NCBI RefSeq assembly: GCF_000747525.1
Contig: NZ_CP009278.1
Location: 3,534,001-3,598,000 of the forward strand
Reading direction: 5' to 3'
Length of the DNA: 64,000 bases
DNA from: Sphingobacterium sp. ML3W
GTDB lineage: Bacteria > Bacteroidota > Bacteroidia > Sphingobacteriales > Sphingobacteriaceae
Part shown: piece by piece, positions 1-7,597 of the stretch
Layout: every line of letters starts with the position of its first letter
How positions within the stretch are numbered: the stretch's first letter is position 1
Translations under genes and position numbers: made by a program
The notes under the pieces: model-generated
The model's input: the letters and a program-made list of their open reading frames with translations, nothing else
What the model was told of the DNA's origin: nothing
The model's database searches: none

Positions 1-927
1 CAAATCCGCTAATTCTTGTACCGGACGTGGAGTATTATCTTCTGTATGATAAAACCACCTTTTGCCCAGAACTACTGTTGTCTCAAATGGCATATAATAT
101 ACCTGACCTTGATGTATGAATAATTTCGGGTCTTGGGTTTTTGGCAGATAGGGATCGCCTAATCGAAAATCACTTGGAAAATAGCGGATAGGAAAATATT
201 CCTGCTGATCATCTGGCAGTACTGGATGCTGGTCTACATTTTTCGGTGAGCCAATGGTCCAATTTACACCTACTTGACATTGCGGAGCACGTGCTTTAAC
301 ATTGGAATAGATCTGTTGTATAGGCCAACGGTAGTTTTCCTTTTCCCATCCGCCATCTAACCAGAGTTCGACTACTTTGGTATGCTTTTGCGTCATTTCT
401 ATCAACTCGTTGATTTGATCCAGCATATATTTATTGTAGGCAAAATCGGCTTTCACATCCTTGACATTTCCATTTTCTTTCCGATCCCATAAGGAATAGT
501 ATAATCCCAAGCGTATCCCCTGTTTTTCACATTCTTTGGCTACGGCCGCTATGACATTGGTTTTATTCCCTGAATTGGCCACGTCATACTCAGTATATTT
601 ACTATCCCATAAACAAAAACCTTCGTGATGCTTTGCGACAAGAATAATATATTTCATACCTGATTTTTTGGCTGTAGCAACCCATTGCTTAGCATCTATC
701 TCTGTCGGATTATAAGAAGTAGCTGGTTTAGATCCGTCGGTCCATTCTTCATTGTGAAATGTATTGATACCAAAATGGACGAACATGCCATATTTACGTT
801 TGATCTGTTCCAGCTGATGCTTACTGGCTTGTGTAGATGATGTCGGCATATGTACCTTAGACTGCCCTAAAGAAGAAAAACCCATGCTCAAGAGCATCAT
901 GATAAGTATTTTGTTTTTATTGATCAT
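1..927 (-). CDS. Alpha-L-fucosidase, GH29 family, secreted (C-terminus outside window)
   Basis: Retaining exo-fucosidase that would release alpha-linked L-fucose from glycans in the periplasm or at the cell surface. The frame is open from ATG at 927 to the left edge (309 codons), so the C-terminus is missing. Residues 1-22 form a signal peptide (MINKNKILIMMLLSMG, ending near SLGQS). Visible GH29 landmarks are YGMFVHFGINTF (46-57), AKHHEGFCLWDS (98-109) and ELWLDGGW (187-194), where Asp191 matches the catalytic nucleophile of the family (usually WFDGG or WLDGG). The acid/base residue cannot be placed here. It is transcribed toward the left edge, away from the mannoside locus, but fits the same glycan-foraging theme. 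The family call is strong; substrate linkage cannot be read from sequence. Confidence 0.88.
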   Translation of the reverse strand, partial: MINKNKILIMMLLSMGFSSLGQSKVHMPTSSTQASKHQLEQIKRKYGMFVHFGINTFHNEEWTDGSKPATSYNPTEIDAKQWVATAKKSGMKYIILVAKHHEGFCLWDSKYTEYDVANSGNKTNVIAAVAKECEKQGIRLGLYYSLWDRKENGNVKDVKADFAYNKYMLDQINELIEMTQKHTKVVELWLDGGWEKENYRWPIQQIYSNVKARAPQCQVGVNWTIGSPKNVDQHPVLPDDQQEYFPIRYFPSDFRLGDPYLPKTQDPKLFIHQGQVYYMPFETTVVLGKRWFYHTEDNTPRPVQELADL

Positions 928-1473
928 AATTTGCTTAGGAATCGATTATATATTTATAGGTTATAAAATGGACAAACAGTTTAGACAACTTAGGAGCCAT
1001 TCAGTAAAATTATAAAAATATTGACCGAAAAACTGCTACAATATTACCAAGGATAGACACTTTATTAACACATGCTGCATACTTATCCTCAAACACTATT
1101 AAATCAAACAAACTACCAACACATGACGTACTGCTTATTAAGCATAATCAACAATCAACCTGGTTTCAGGTCGGTCCAAGTAATCTGTTAACTCTTCTTT
1201 ATAAGAAAAAGATGAAGATCATCTGGAGCGAGCTCTACCCAACCGGTTACTGGTTTATTTGTCATCCAAATAATATGGCTAAATTTCCTTTGACACCCTG
1301 AATATAGGGCAAGTGCGTTATGTTGATATCATCGTTTTGTTGGGCAAGACTTCTATTTGTAAAAAATATAAAAATTCAAAACAGCAAATCGCAGCTGTAT
1401 AAAAACGAAAAAAGGTCTATATCTCCATTCAAGAGACATAGACCTTTGCCAATAACAGTAACAACCGTGAACC
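928..1473. other. Gene-free spacer between fucosidase and GH92 genes
   Basis: No convincing gene on either strand. An open frame beginning at 1320 on the plus strand runs antisense into the GH92 gene and looks like a shadow. The only structure recognised is the terminator at 1411-1447. The fucosidase promoter must lie near 930-1000, but no clear TAnnTTTG box was found. Confidence 0.6.
1411..1447 (-). terminator. Rho-independent terminator of the GH92 gene
   Basis: Inverted repeat: left arm 1411-1425, loop 1426-1432, right arm 1433-1447, 14 of 15 pairs. An A-run at 1408-1413 becomes the U-tract on the minus strand. It sits 27 bases past the stop of the minus-strand gene ending at 1474. Confidence 0.8.
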
Positions 1474-3804
1474 TTATTTATTCTTTAAAACAACTTCCAT
1501 CTTTCCTCCTTTTACCAAATCTTCAAATGGCAGTTCCAAACTTGACAAGGTTTTCCCATTCAACTGAATTTTATCCAGATAAATATTGTTAACATCCTGA
1601 TTTTTAACCTCAATCTCAAATTTACTCTTACGTAGTGCTTTTGGCAACTGAATGGTTACCCGATCAAACAAGGGTGCGCCGATTTGAAAAGACGGTTTTT
1701 CAGATGTTAAACTTCTCACATCAAACAACCCCATACTCGACAAGACATACCAAGCTCCCAATTGCCCTTGATCCTCGTCCTGTCCGAAACCATATCCGTG
1801 CACAGGTTCAGTACCATAAAATTCATTACAGATTGCACGCACCCATTTTTGACTCAAATCAGGACGTCCGGAAAAATAAAACAACCAAGAGATGTGCAAA
1901 TTAGGTTGATTACCATGATTATAAAGACTTTCAATACCCGCAAAAGCATCGATATGTGCACCACCACCAAAGATATTGCGTTGTGAGACCGTAAATATGC
2001 TGTCCAATCTGCTATTAAACAAGTCAGATCCAACTAGTTTTACAAGCTCTTGAGGAGCATGCGGAACGTAGAACGTGTATTGCCAAGCATTACCCTCTTG
2101 AAAACCACGCCATGATTCATAAGGATTAAAGTTTTGAATAAAAGCTCCTTCACTATCCTTAGGGCGCATAAACTTAGTCGATGGGTCGTATAAAGTGCGC
2201 CAAGCATCGGACAATTTATTTAAAATGCCGTAATCTGATTCACGCTTCAATGATTTGGCAAACTGTGCTGCGGCAGCGGCAGAAAAAGCGTATTCTAACG
2301 TATGTGATGCTCCAAAAGGTGAACCACTCGTTAATAGTTCTGGATTACCGGTCTGATCTTTCACATAGGGTGAATATCCTTTTTGAACAAAAACACCCAC
2401 ATCCAATTTTCCTGCTCCTGGAATCCGTCCTTCTGACTCCAATTCATTTTTACGGACAGCCTGATAAGCTAAGTCAATATCGTAGTCCCGTATACCTACA
2501 TTATAGGCTGCCGCAATGGCAAGCCCTGTAAAATTAGTTCCTACACCCGACACATATTTACTATTTGCAATACCATCTCCCAACCAGCCTGCATCTTTAT
2601 ATACCAGCAATTGGCTTTGAATCCAATCGTTATAATAATCGGGGTATGCAATAGACCATAATTGTGTTAGATTCCAAAAGGCACCCCATATGGCATCGGT
2701 ATTATAATGATGGTGCACCGGAATACCTTTCGTATTTAAAGGTATTTGTCCGACACTACCATCATTCTTAGGATAAGCACCATTGACATCACTAGCCAAT
2801 CCTCTTCCTAATAAGGCATGATAAAGTGCTGTATAAAATTTGGTGCGATCTTCTACACGACCGCCTTCAACAAGAACGCGTCCTAATTCTTTATCCCAAA
2901 CCTGAAGAGCATTCTTCTTCGCTTTTTCAAAGTTTAACTTTTCAGCTTCCTGAAGCAAGTTTAGTTTCGCATTTTCAACGGAAGTATAGGAAAGACCGGT
3001 TTTCAACTCAATTGCTTCACCAGACTTCATTTTAAACTGCAAGTAAAGCCCTGCCCCCTTACCTCTTATTGTTTTTTTATCAGTATAAATTGCAGCATCC
3101 AGAAACGTGCCATATGAGGCCGGTAATTTATCGACCTCTGCATAAAAATACATTTTCACGTTTGCTCCCTTTTGGTATTTCTGAACATATAGCGGACTTG
3201 TGACCACATAACCCCAGATATGTTGTTTGTCATAACTGACCTCAGCATCAATCACTGGTCCACTTTCCCCCATCACATGACCGATATCGAAAATCACATT
3301 AGCTGAATCTGTTTCAGGAAAAGTATATTTATTAAAACCAACCCTTTTAGTCGCTGTTAATTCTGCTTGAATACCGTAGTCCTTGAGTTTGACACGATAA
3401 TAGCCCGATGTGGCAAATTCATCTACTTTATCAAATGCTGAAAGGTAACCACTATGGGGTACATCCAACTTACCAGCATTAGTTTTTATTTTACCAACAG
3501 TTGGCGCAAAGACAACTCCCCCGATTTGAAATTCATGAAAATGAGGAAAACCTGCTATTGTATGGTGTCTATCATCATAACCAACCGCTTCCCAACCTGA
3601 AGGATTACCGTAACTTCCATCAGTACTTGGCGCTAACTTGGCCATTCCGAATGGTACTGCTGCTGGCGTATAAAAGAAATATCGACTATGCGCAGATCCG
3701 ATATTTGGTTTTACATATTGGGTTAAATGCTGTTTCTGTTGTGCGTAGGACCTTGTATTACAGAACAAGATTGCTAAGCAATACACGAATATTAATTTTA
3801 CCAT
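1474..3804 (-). CDS. GH92 family glycosidase (alpha-mannosidase type), secreted, divergent subfamily
   Basis: Calcium-dependent exo-acting glycosidase of family GH92, whose characterised members cleave alpha-mannosides. ATG at 3804 is chosen over an in-frame TTG at 3813: it starts MVKLIFVYCLAILFCN, a normal signal peptide ending near YAQQ. The N-terminal beta-sandwich signature is visible (PFGMAKLAPSTDG), as is the C-terminal GH92 motif QDEDQGQLGAWYVLSSMG. The central WDxxRxxxPL motif found in the other two GH92 proteins of this window is replaced by AIWGAFWNLTQLW, so this is a distinct branch and linkage specificity may differ. It is divergent from the lipoprotein glycoside hydrolase at 4032; the shared spacer holds GntR-type operators. 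Its partners (sugar porter, mannose-6-phosphate isomerase) favour a mannose-type product. Confidence 0.88.
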   Translation of the reverse strand: MVKLIFVYCLAILFCNTRSYAQQKQHLTQYVKPNIGSAHSRYFFYTPAAVPFGMAKLAPSTDGSYGNPSGWEAVGYDDRHHTIAGFPHFHEFQIGGVVFAPTVGKIKTNAGKLDVPHSGYLSAFDKVDEFATSGYYRVKLKDYGIQAELTATKRVGFNKYTFPETDSANVIFDIGHVMGESGPVIDAEVSYDKQHIWGYVVTSPLYVQKYQKGANVKMYFYAEVDKLPASYGTFLDAAIYTDKKTIRGKGAGLYLQFKMKSGEAIELKTGLSYTSVENAKLNLLQEAEKLNFEKAKKNALQVWDKELGRVLVEGGRVEDRTKFYTALYHALLGRGLASDVNGAYPKNDGSVGQIPLNTKGIPVHHHYNTDAIWGAFWNLTQLWSIAYPDYYNDWIQSQLLVYKDAGWLGDGIANSKYVSGVGTNFTGLAIAAAYNVGIRDYDIDLAYQAVRKNELESEGRIPGAGKLDVGVFVQKGYSPYVKDQTGNPELLTSGSPFGASHTLEYAFSAAAAAQFAKSLKRESDYGILNKLSDAWRTLYDPSTKFMRPKDSEGAFIQNFNPYESWRGFQEGNAWQYTFYVPHAPQELVKLVGSDLFNSRLDSIFTVSQRNIFGGGAHIDAFAGIESLYNHGNQPNLHISWLFYFSGRPDLSQKWVRAICNEFYGTEPVHGYGFGQDEDQGQLGAWYVLSSMGLFDVRSLTSEKPSFQIGAPLFDRVTIQLPKALRKSKFEIEVKNQDVNNIYLDKIQLNGKTLSSLELPFEDLVKGGKMEVVLKNK

Positions 3805-3826
3805 TTCGATCAATTAGGTTTATACA

Positions 3827-3834
3827 CAAACTTA
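3827..3834 (-). promoter_or_regulatory. -7 box for the GH92 gene
   Basis: On the minus strand this reads TAAGTTTG, an exact match to the Bacteroidota -7 consensus TAnnTTTG, about 22 bases upstream of the ATG at 3804. No good -33 TTG is seen at the usual 19-21 base spacing; the palindrome at 3848-3867 occupies that region. Confidence 0.55.
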
Positions 3835-3847
3835 TAAAATAAATTTT

Positions 3848-3867
3848 AAATGTATAGACATACATTT
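3848..3867. promoter_or_regulatory. GntR/HutC-type operator palindrome (site 1)
   Basis: Perfect inverted repeat AAATGTAT-AGAC-ATACATTT. Its centre GTATAGAC fits the HutC-subfamily operator consensus GTnTAnAC. It lies just upstream of the GH92 -7 box, between divergent genes. The related palindrome at 6201-6222 lies beside the gene for a GntR/HutC protein, the likely ligand. Confidence 0.7.
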
Positions 3868-3983
3868 AAATTAAATTCAAAAACTCGTTATTCAGAACAT
3901 GGAGTTATATCATGAATAAATGTAAAATTATGAATATCACACAAATTAAAGCTTTAAAATTAAAATTATAGGTTGATTTTTCA

Positions 3984-4006
3984 TACTTTTGAATGTACAT
4001 ACATAC
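3984..4006 (+). promoter_or_regulatory. Promoter and partial operator (site 2) of the lipoprotein glycoside hydrolase
   Basis: TACTTTTG at 3984-3991 matches TAnnTTTG exactly, 41 bases before the ATG at 4032. It is followed at once by TGTACATACATAC (3994-4006), which keeps the TACATAC half of the 6201-6222 operator but not a perfect second half. The site would cover the transcription start, as expected for a repressor. No -33 box was recognised. Confidence 0.5.
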
Positions 4007-4031
4007 TAAATAAACCAAAATTTAATCCATT

Positions 4032-5342
4032 ATGAAAAAAAGCATACCAATTCTTTTCATCACGCTATTGATAGCAAGCTGTACATCTAAACAAAAAAGG
4101 GATGATATTCAACTCGCAAAAACTATTTTAGCAGATCAAAATTTAATATTTGTCGATCGCTTAGCTAGACAGGTTATTAAAGAAGGGTTTAATGCAGGAA
4201 GTGGTTATTCTCAAATATGGGCACGTGACCTCAATACATTTATCGAAACTGCGCTAGAAGAACGCTCTAAAGAAGAGGTTAGAGGTGCTATATTGGTGTT
4301 CTTTAAGATGCAACAGAAAAATGGCGAAATGGTTGATGGGTATGTCTTAAAAAAAGATTTCACTTGGCATGATGACACTCCTTATTATTCAGAAAATGAC
4401 CCAGAGCATGTAGGATTTAAGAATACTGTCGAAACTGACCAAGAAACGTCGCTTATCCAACTTTTGGGTAAATATATCGCAAAAACCAAAGACTATAGTA
4501 TTCTAGAAGAAACCATTGGAGGCATAACGGTTAAGGATCGAATTCAGTTGATGATAGATTACTTAAACAGAGAACGTTATAACAAAGAGTACAACCTCTT
4601 ATGGGGTGCGATGACAGCAGATTGGGGGGATGTACAACCACATGATGATTTTGGATGTGATTGGAACAATCTTTCGAATGAAGCGATCGATGTATATGAC
4701 AACGCCATGTACATCATCGCCTTGAAAACGCTTATCGATATCATGCCCGATAATCCAAAATTGACTGAATGGAAAAATTTAAAAAAGGAAATTGAAACCA
4801 ATACGATGAAGCATTTGTGGGATAAAGAGCAGCAAAAATTCATTCCACACATCTATCCTAAAGATTCTCCACTACCAGAAGGCTTTGACGAAAACAAGAT
4901 CCACTACCACGGAGGTACAGCTATAGCCATAGAATCGGGGCTTTTGAGTCAAAAAGAAATAAAAACTGTAAATGACCAGATGCTGGAAAATGTACGTCTG
5001 TCCGGTATGCCTAGCATTGGTCTTACCTTATACCCAACCTATCCAGAAGGCTTTTTTAAAGGCTGGATGTCCAAACCATATGCTTATCAAAATGGTGGAG
5101 ACTGGACTTGGTTTGGAGGAAGAATGATCCAACAATTGGTTGTAAACGGCTATACAAAAGAAGCGTATGAAGAGATACAGCCAATGATCAATCGAGTAGT
5201 TAAAAACAAGGGATTTTATGAATGGTACGGCAAAAATGATGTTCCTAGCGGCTCTGGAAAATTCAAAGGCTCTGCAGGAGTGCTAAGCAAAGCTATTCAA
5301 TTAATGAATGTTTGGGCTAAAGAAACCTTAGACAAAAAATAA
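4032..5342 (+). CDS. Lipoprotein glycoside hydrolase, probable (alpha/alpha)6 barrel, family not assigned
   Basis: Predicted outer-membrane or periplasmic lipoprotein: lipobox IASC with Cys17. The body (436 aa) looks like an (alpha/alpha)6-toroid glycosidase. Landmarks are QIWARDLNTF (Arg65-Asp66), KNTVETDQETSLIQLL, TADWGDVQP, YDNAMYIIAL, HYHGGTAIAIESG and NGGDWTWFGGRMIQQL. These recall clans with GH63/GH15/GH125-like folds, but I could not match one CAZy family; the GH125 MWLRDSxAQ motif is absent. Acidic residues in ARDLN, DWGD and GDWTW are candidate catalytic groups, by inference. The gene at 9367 is a clear paralogue. It sits in the GntR-controlled locus opposite GH92, so a role in trimming the same oligosaccharide is likely. 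Confidence 0.7.
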   Translation: MKKSIPILFITLLIASCTSKQKRDDIQLAKTILADQNLIFVDRLARQVIKEGFNAGSGYSQIWARDLNTFIETALEERSKEEVRGAILVFFKMQQKNGEMVDGYVLKKDFTWHDDTPYYSENDPEHVGFKNTVETDQETSLIQLLGKYIAKTKDYSILEETIGGITVKDRIQLMIDYLNRERYNKEYNLLWGAMTADWGDVQPHDDFGCDWNNLSNEAIDVYDNAMYIIALKTLIDIMPDNPKLTEWKNLKKEIETNTMKHLWDKEQQKFIPHIYPKDSPLPEGFDENKIHYHGGTAIAIESGLLSQKEIKTVNDQMLENVRLSGMPSIGLTLYPTYPEGFFKGWMSKPYAYQNGGDWTWFGGRMIQQLVVNGYTKEAYEEIQPMINRVVKNKGFYEWYGKNDVPSGSGKFKGSAGVLSKAIQLMNVWAKETLDKK

Positions 5343-5353
5343 CAGAGTAGCAT

Positions 5354-5400
5354 AACAATGGATCTGGCAAGATACTTACTGATAAACCAGATCCAATGTT
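5354..5400. terminator. Hairpin between convergent genes (probable bidirectional terminator)
   Basis: Arms 5354-5367 and 5387-5400 pair at 13 of 14 positions around a 19-base loop. It lies between the stops of the convergent genes ending at 5342 and 5407. U-tracts are poor, so confidence is moderate. Confidence 0.5.
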
Positions 5401-5406
5401 ATGACA

Positions 5407-6141
5407 TTAATAATCACGTCTACTTTCTACTGTATACGTAAAGCTTTCCGCACGATAATAGCCCAGGTTATATTCAATGGGCCGACCTGATTGATCAAAA
5501 ACAAATCTTTTACGTGACAGAATAGGTGCACCTATCGCTATTTCTAATTTATCTGCGATAAATTTATTGGCTGCCACTGCGTCAAGCTCTTCTTGGGAAA
5601 GATCAGCTACAATGTGAAAATCGGATTCCAATATTTCATATAGTGGACGTTTAAAATCTTCGTCTCCAGTCAGACCAATACGGGGGTGAAAATAAGAGAT
5701 AAAATAAACAAATGGGTCATCTTTTTTTCCCCGCAACCGTTCTAGCTTGAGTAATTTTAAATCTTGAGGTATATCAAAAAACTGAGAAATTGCCTTATCT
5801 GGAATTTCCCAACTAACATGAAGTTCAAAATTCTTCACTTCGATTCCCCTGTTTTTCATCTCTTGCGAAAAACTAAGCCAATTCTTAGATTTAGAGCTGA
5901 ATTTAGCGTTTGCTACTTTCGTACCAATCCCTTTCTTCCTGATTAACAAGTCTTCATAGACCAATTTATTAATCGCTAATCGCAAAGTCGAACGCGAAAT
6001 AGCCAATCGTTTCGCCAATTCAATTTCATTTGGCAGTAATTTTCCATCGATATATTCAGGCAATTTGATTAGCTCTCTTAACAATGCCTCTGCCTGTAAA
6101 TGTAAAGGTATGGGGCTTTTATGGTCTATTTTTAGATTCAT
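5407..6141 (-). CDS. GntR family transcriptional regulator, HutC subfamily
   Basis: DNA-binding repressor with an N-terminal winged helix-turn-helix (about residues 10-75; LPNEIELAKRLAISRSTLRL is the recognition region) and a C-terminal UTRA-type effector domain (about 95-240, ending PIEYNLGYYRAESFTYTVES, a typical UTRA tail). Length 244 aa is normal. It is divergent from the sugar porter, and the 95-base spacer carries a 22-bp perfect palindrome with the HutC core GTATATAC; a sister site lies before the GH92 gene. The simplest model is a repressor relieved by a sugar or sugar phosphate of mannoside metabolism; the effector itself is a guess. Confidence 0.9.
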   Translation of the reverse strand: MNLKIDHKSPIPLHLQAEALLRELIKLPEYIDGKLLPNEIELAKRLAISRSTLRLAINKLVYEDLLIRKKGIGTKVANAKFSSKSKNWLSFSQEMKNRGIEVKNFELHVSWEIPDKAISQFFDIPQDLKLLKLERLRGKKDDPFVYFISYFHPRIGLTGDEDFKRPLYEILESDFHIVADLSQEELDAVAANKFIADKLEIAIGAPILSRKRFVFDQSGRPIEYNLGYYRAESFTYTVESRRDY

Positions 6142-6172
6142 CGCTTTTAGTACTTAAGCTAAAGTAAGTTTT

Positions 6173-6222
6173 TTTGCATTATTAAAAAAATAAATATATG
6201 TTTGTATGTATATACATACAAA
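6173..6222 (+). promoter_or_regulatory. Promoter with overlapping GntR operator (site 3)
   Basis: TTTG at 6173-6176, 20 bases, then TATGTTTG at 6197-6204: a full Bacteroidota promoter. The palindrome TTTGTATGTA-TA-TACATACAAA (6201-6222, perfect) overlaps the -7 box and the expected start of transcription, so binding should block initiation. It serves the operon 6237-10656 and may also affect the divergent regulator gene. Confidence 0.78.
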
Positions 6223-6236
6223 TTATAAACCTTGAT

Positions 6237-7559
6237 ATGAATAGATTTTTCATCCTTATTCTATGTATCGTTTCTTTAGGTGGGCTTCTTTTTGGATTTG
6301 ATATGGCTGTTATAGCTGGCGCATTACCTTTAGTAAAACAATTCTTCGGACTGACACCAAACCAAGAGGGGATATTCGTTAGTTCAGCCTTGATTGGTTG
6401 CATTGTCGGCGTGCTTTTCACAGGGAGTTTTAGCGATAAATATGGTAGAAAACCAGTACTTACCGTAGCGTCAATATTATTCTTAATTTCAGCCATAGGT
6501 TGTGGAGTCAGCTCCACCTATCTAATGCTTATTATCTTTAGGAGTATTGGCGGTATAGGTGTTGGCATTGCATCCATTGTGGTTCCCCTTTACATAGCTG
6601 AAATATCTCCAAGCCAATTTAGAGGTAGAGCCGTCACGACCTACCAACTCGCCATTACATTCGGTATTCTAATCGCTTACGTCAGCAATTATCTACTTAT
6701 TCAATACCTTCCTTCACAGAACCAGGGATTATGGCGCGTCATGTTCTTAGTTGGAGCAATTCCTGCTATATTACTCTCAATTGGTGCTTATTTTGTTCCT
6801 GAAAGCCCGCGCTGGCTATTAAAAGTTGGCAGAACTGATGATGTCACAAAAATTAATACTAAACTTAATCTTCCTGATCTGCATGAAAGCGTGCCAGAAA
6901 GTAAGGGCAATCTAAGGGATCTTTTTTCACCGATATATAGAAAGGCATTCCTACTAGGTATTTTATTACCGCTATTCTCCCAGTTAAGTGGCATTAATGC
7001 CATTGTATACTATGGGCCAACCATTCTGTTGGACTCAGGTATTTCGATGAGCAATTCCTATCATGCACAGTTGTTTTTTGGTCTAGCGAATGTACTATTC
7101 ACTTGTTTTGCAATTTGGAAAGTAGATAGTTGGGGAAGACGCCCTCTTTATATTTTCGGAACATTAGGGGCAACGCTCAGTTTAATCGTCACGGGCTATT
7201 TGTTTACACAAAATCAGGAAATCAACAATACTGCTCTTATCATTTCGATTCTTTCTTTTATGTTTTTCTTTGCTTTTTCTATTGGCCCGCTCAAATTTGT
7301 GGTTGCTTCTGAGATTTTCCCAAATTCTATCCGCGCGCGTGCTATGGGGATCAGCATTTTAGTCATGTGGATTTCAGACGCTATTATTGGACAATTGACA
7401 CCCATGATCTTAGACTCCTGGGGAGCCCGTTATACCTTTTGGCTATTTGCTTTCTTCTGTGCTATTGCTTTTATAACAGTACTGATATTTTTACCCGAAA
7501 CAAAAGGTAGACCTTTAGAGGAAATAGAAAAATATTGGAAAGATAAAGCCAGCAAATAA
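6237..7559 (+). CDS. MFS sugar porter (sugar:proton symporter family)
   Basis: Inner-membrane permease of the sugar porter family, 440 aa with about 12 membrane helices. Signature motifs: GSFSDKYGRKP after helix 2, PESPRWLLKVG closing the first half, and PETKGRPLEEIE at the C-terminus. Start chosen at ATG 6237 (MNRFFILILCIVS); an upstream in-frame ATG at 6198 lies inside the operator/-7 region and would not be transcribed. It is the first gene of an operon with the isomerase (38-base gap) and the second lipoprotein glycosidase. It probably imports the monosaccharide released by the secreted glycosidases; mannose is inferred from the isomerase. Confidence 0.92.
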   Translation: MNRFFILILCIVSLGGLLFGFDMAVIAGALPLVKQFFGLTPNQEGIFVSSALIGCIVGVLFTGSFSDKYGRKPVLTVASILFLISAIGCGVSSTYLMLIIFRSIGGIGVGIASIVVPLYIAEISPSQFRGRAVTTYQLAITFGILIAYVSNYLLIQYLPSQNQGLWRVMFLVGAIPAILLSIGAYFVPESPRWLLKVGRTDDVTKINTKLNLPDLHESVPESKGNLRDLFSPIYRKAFLLGILLPLFSQLSGINAIVYYGPTILLDSGISMSNSYHAQLFFGLANVLFTCFAIWKVDSWGRRPLYIFGTLGATLSLIVTGYLFTQNQEINNTALIISILSFMFFFAFSIGPLKFVVASEIFPNSIRARAMGISILVMWISDAIIGQLTPMILDSWGARYTFWLFAFFCAIAFITVLIFLPETKGRPLEEIEKYWKDKASK

Positions 7560-7597
7560 GCAACAGATACCTTCAACAGATTTCAAAAATATTAAAT

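Noticed and set aside
6198..6236. Upstream start for the sugar porter
   Set aside because: It lies inside the -7 box and operator, so it would not be in the mRNA; ATG 6237 gives a normal first helix.
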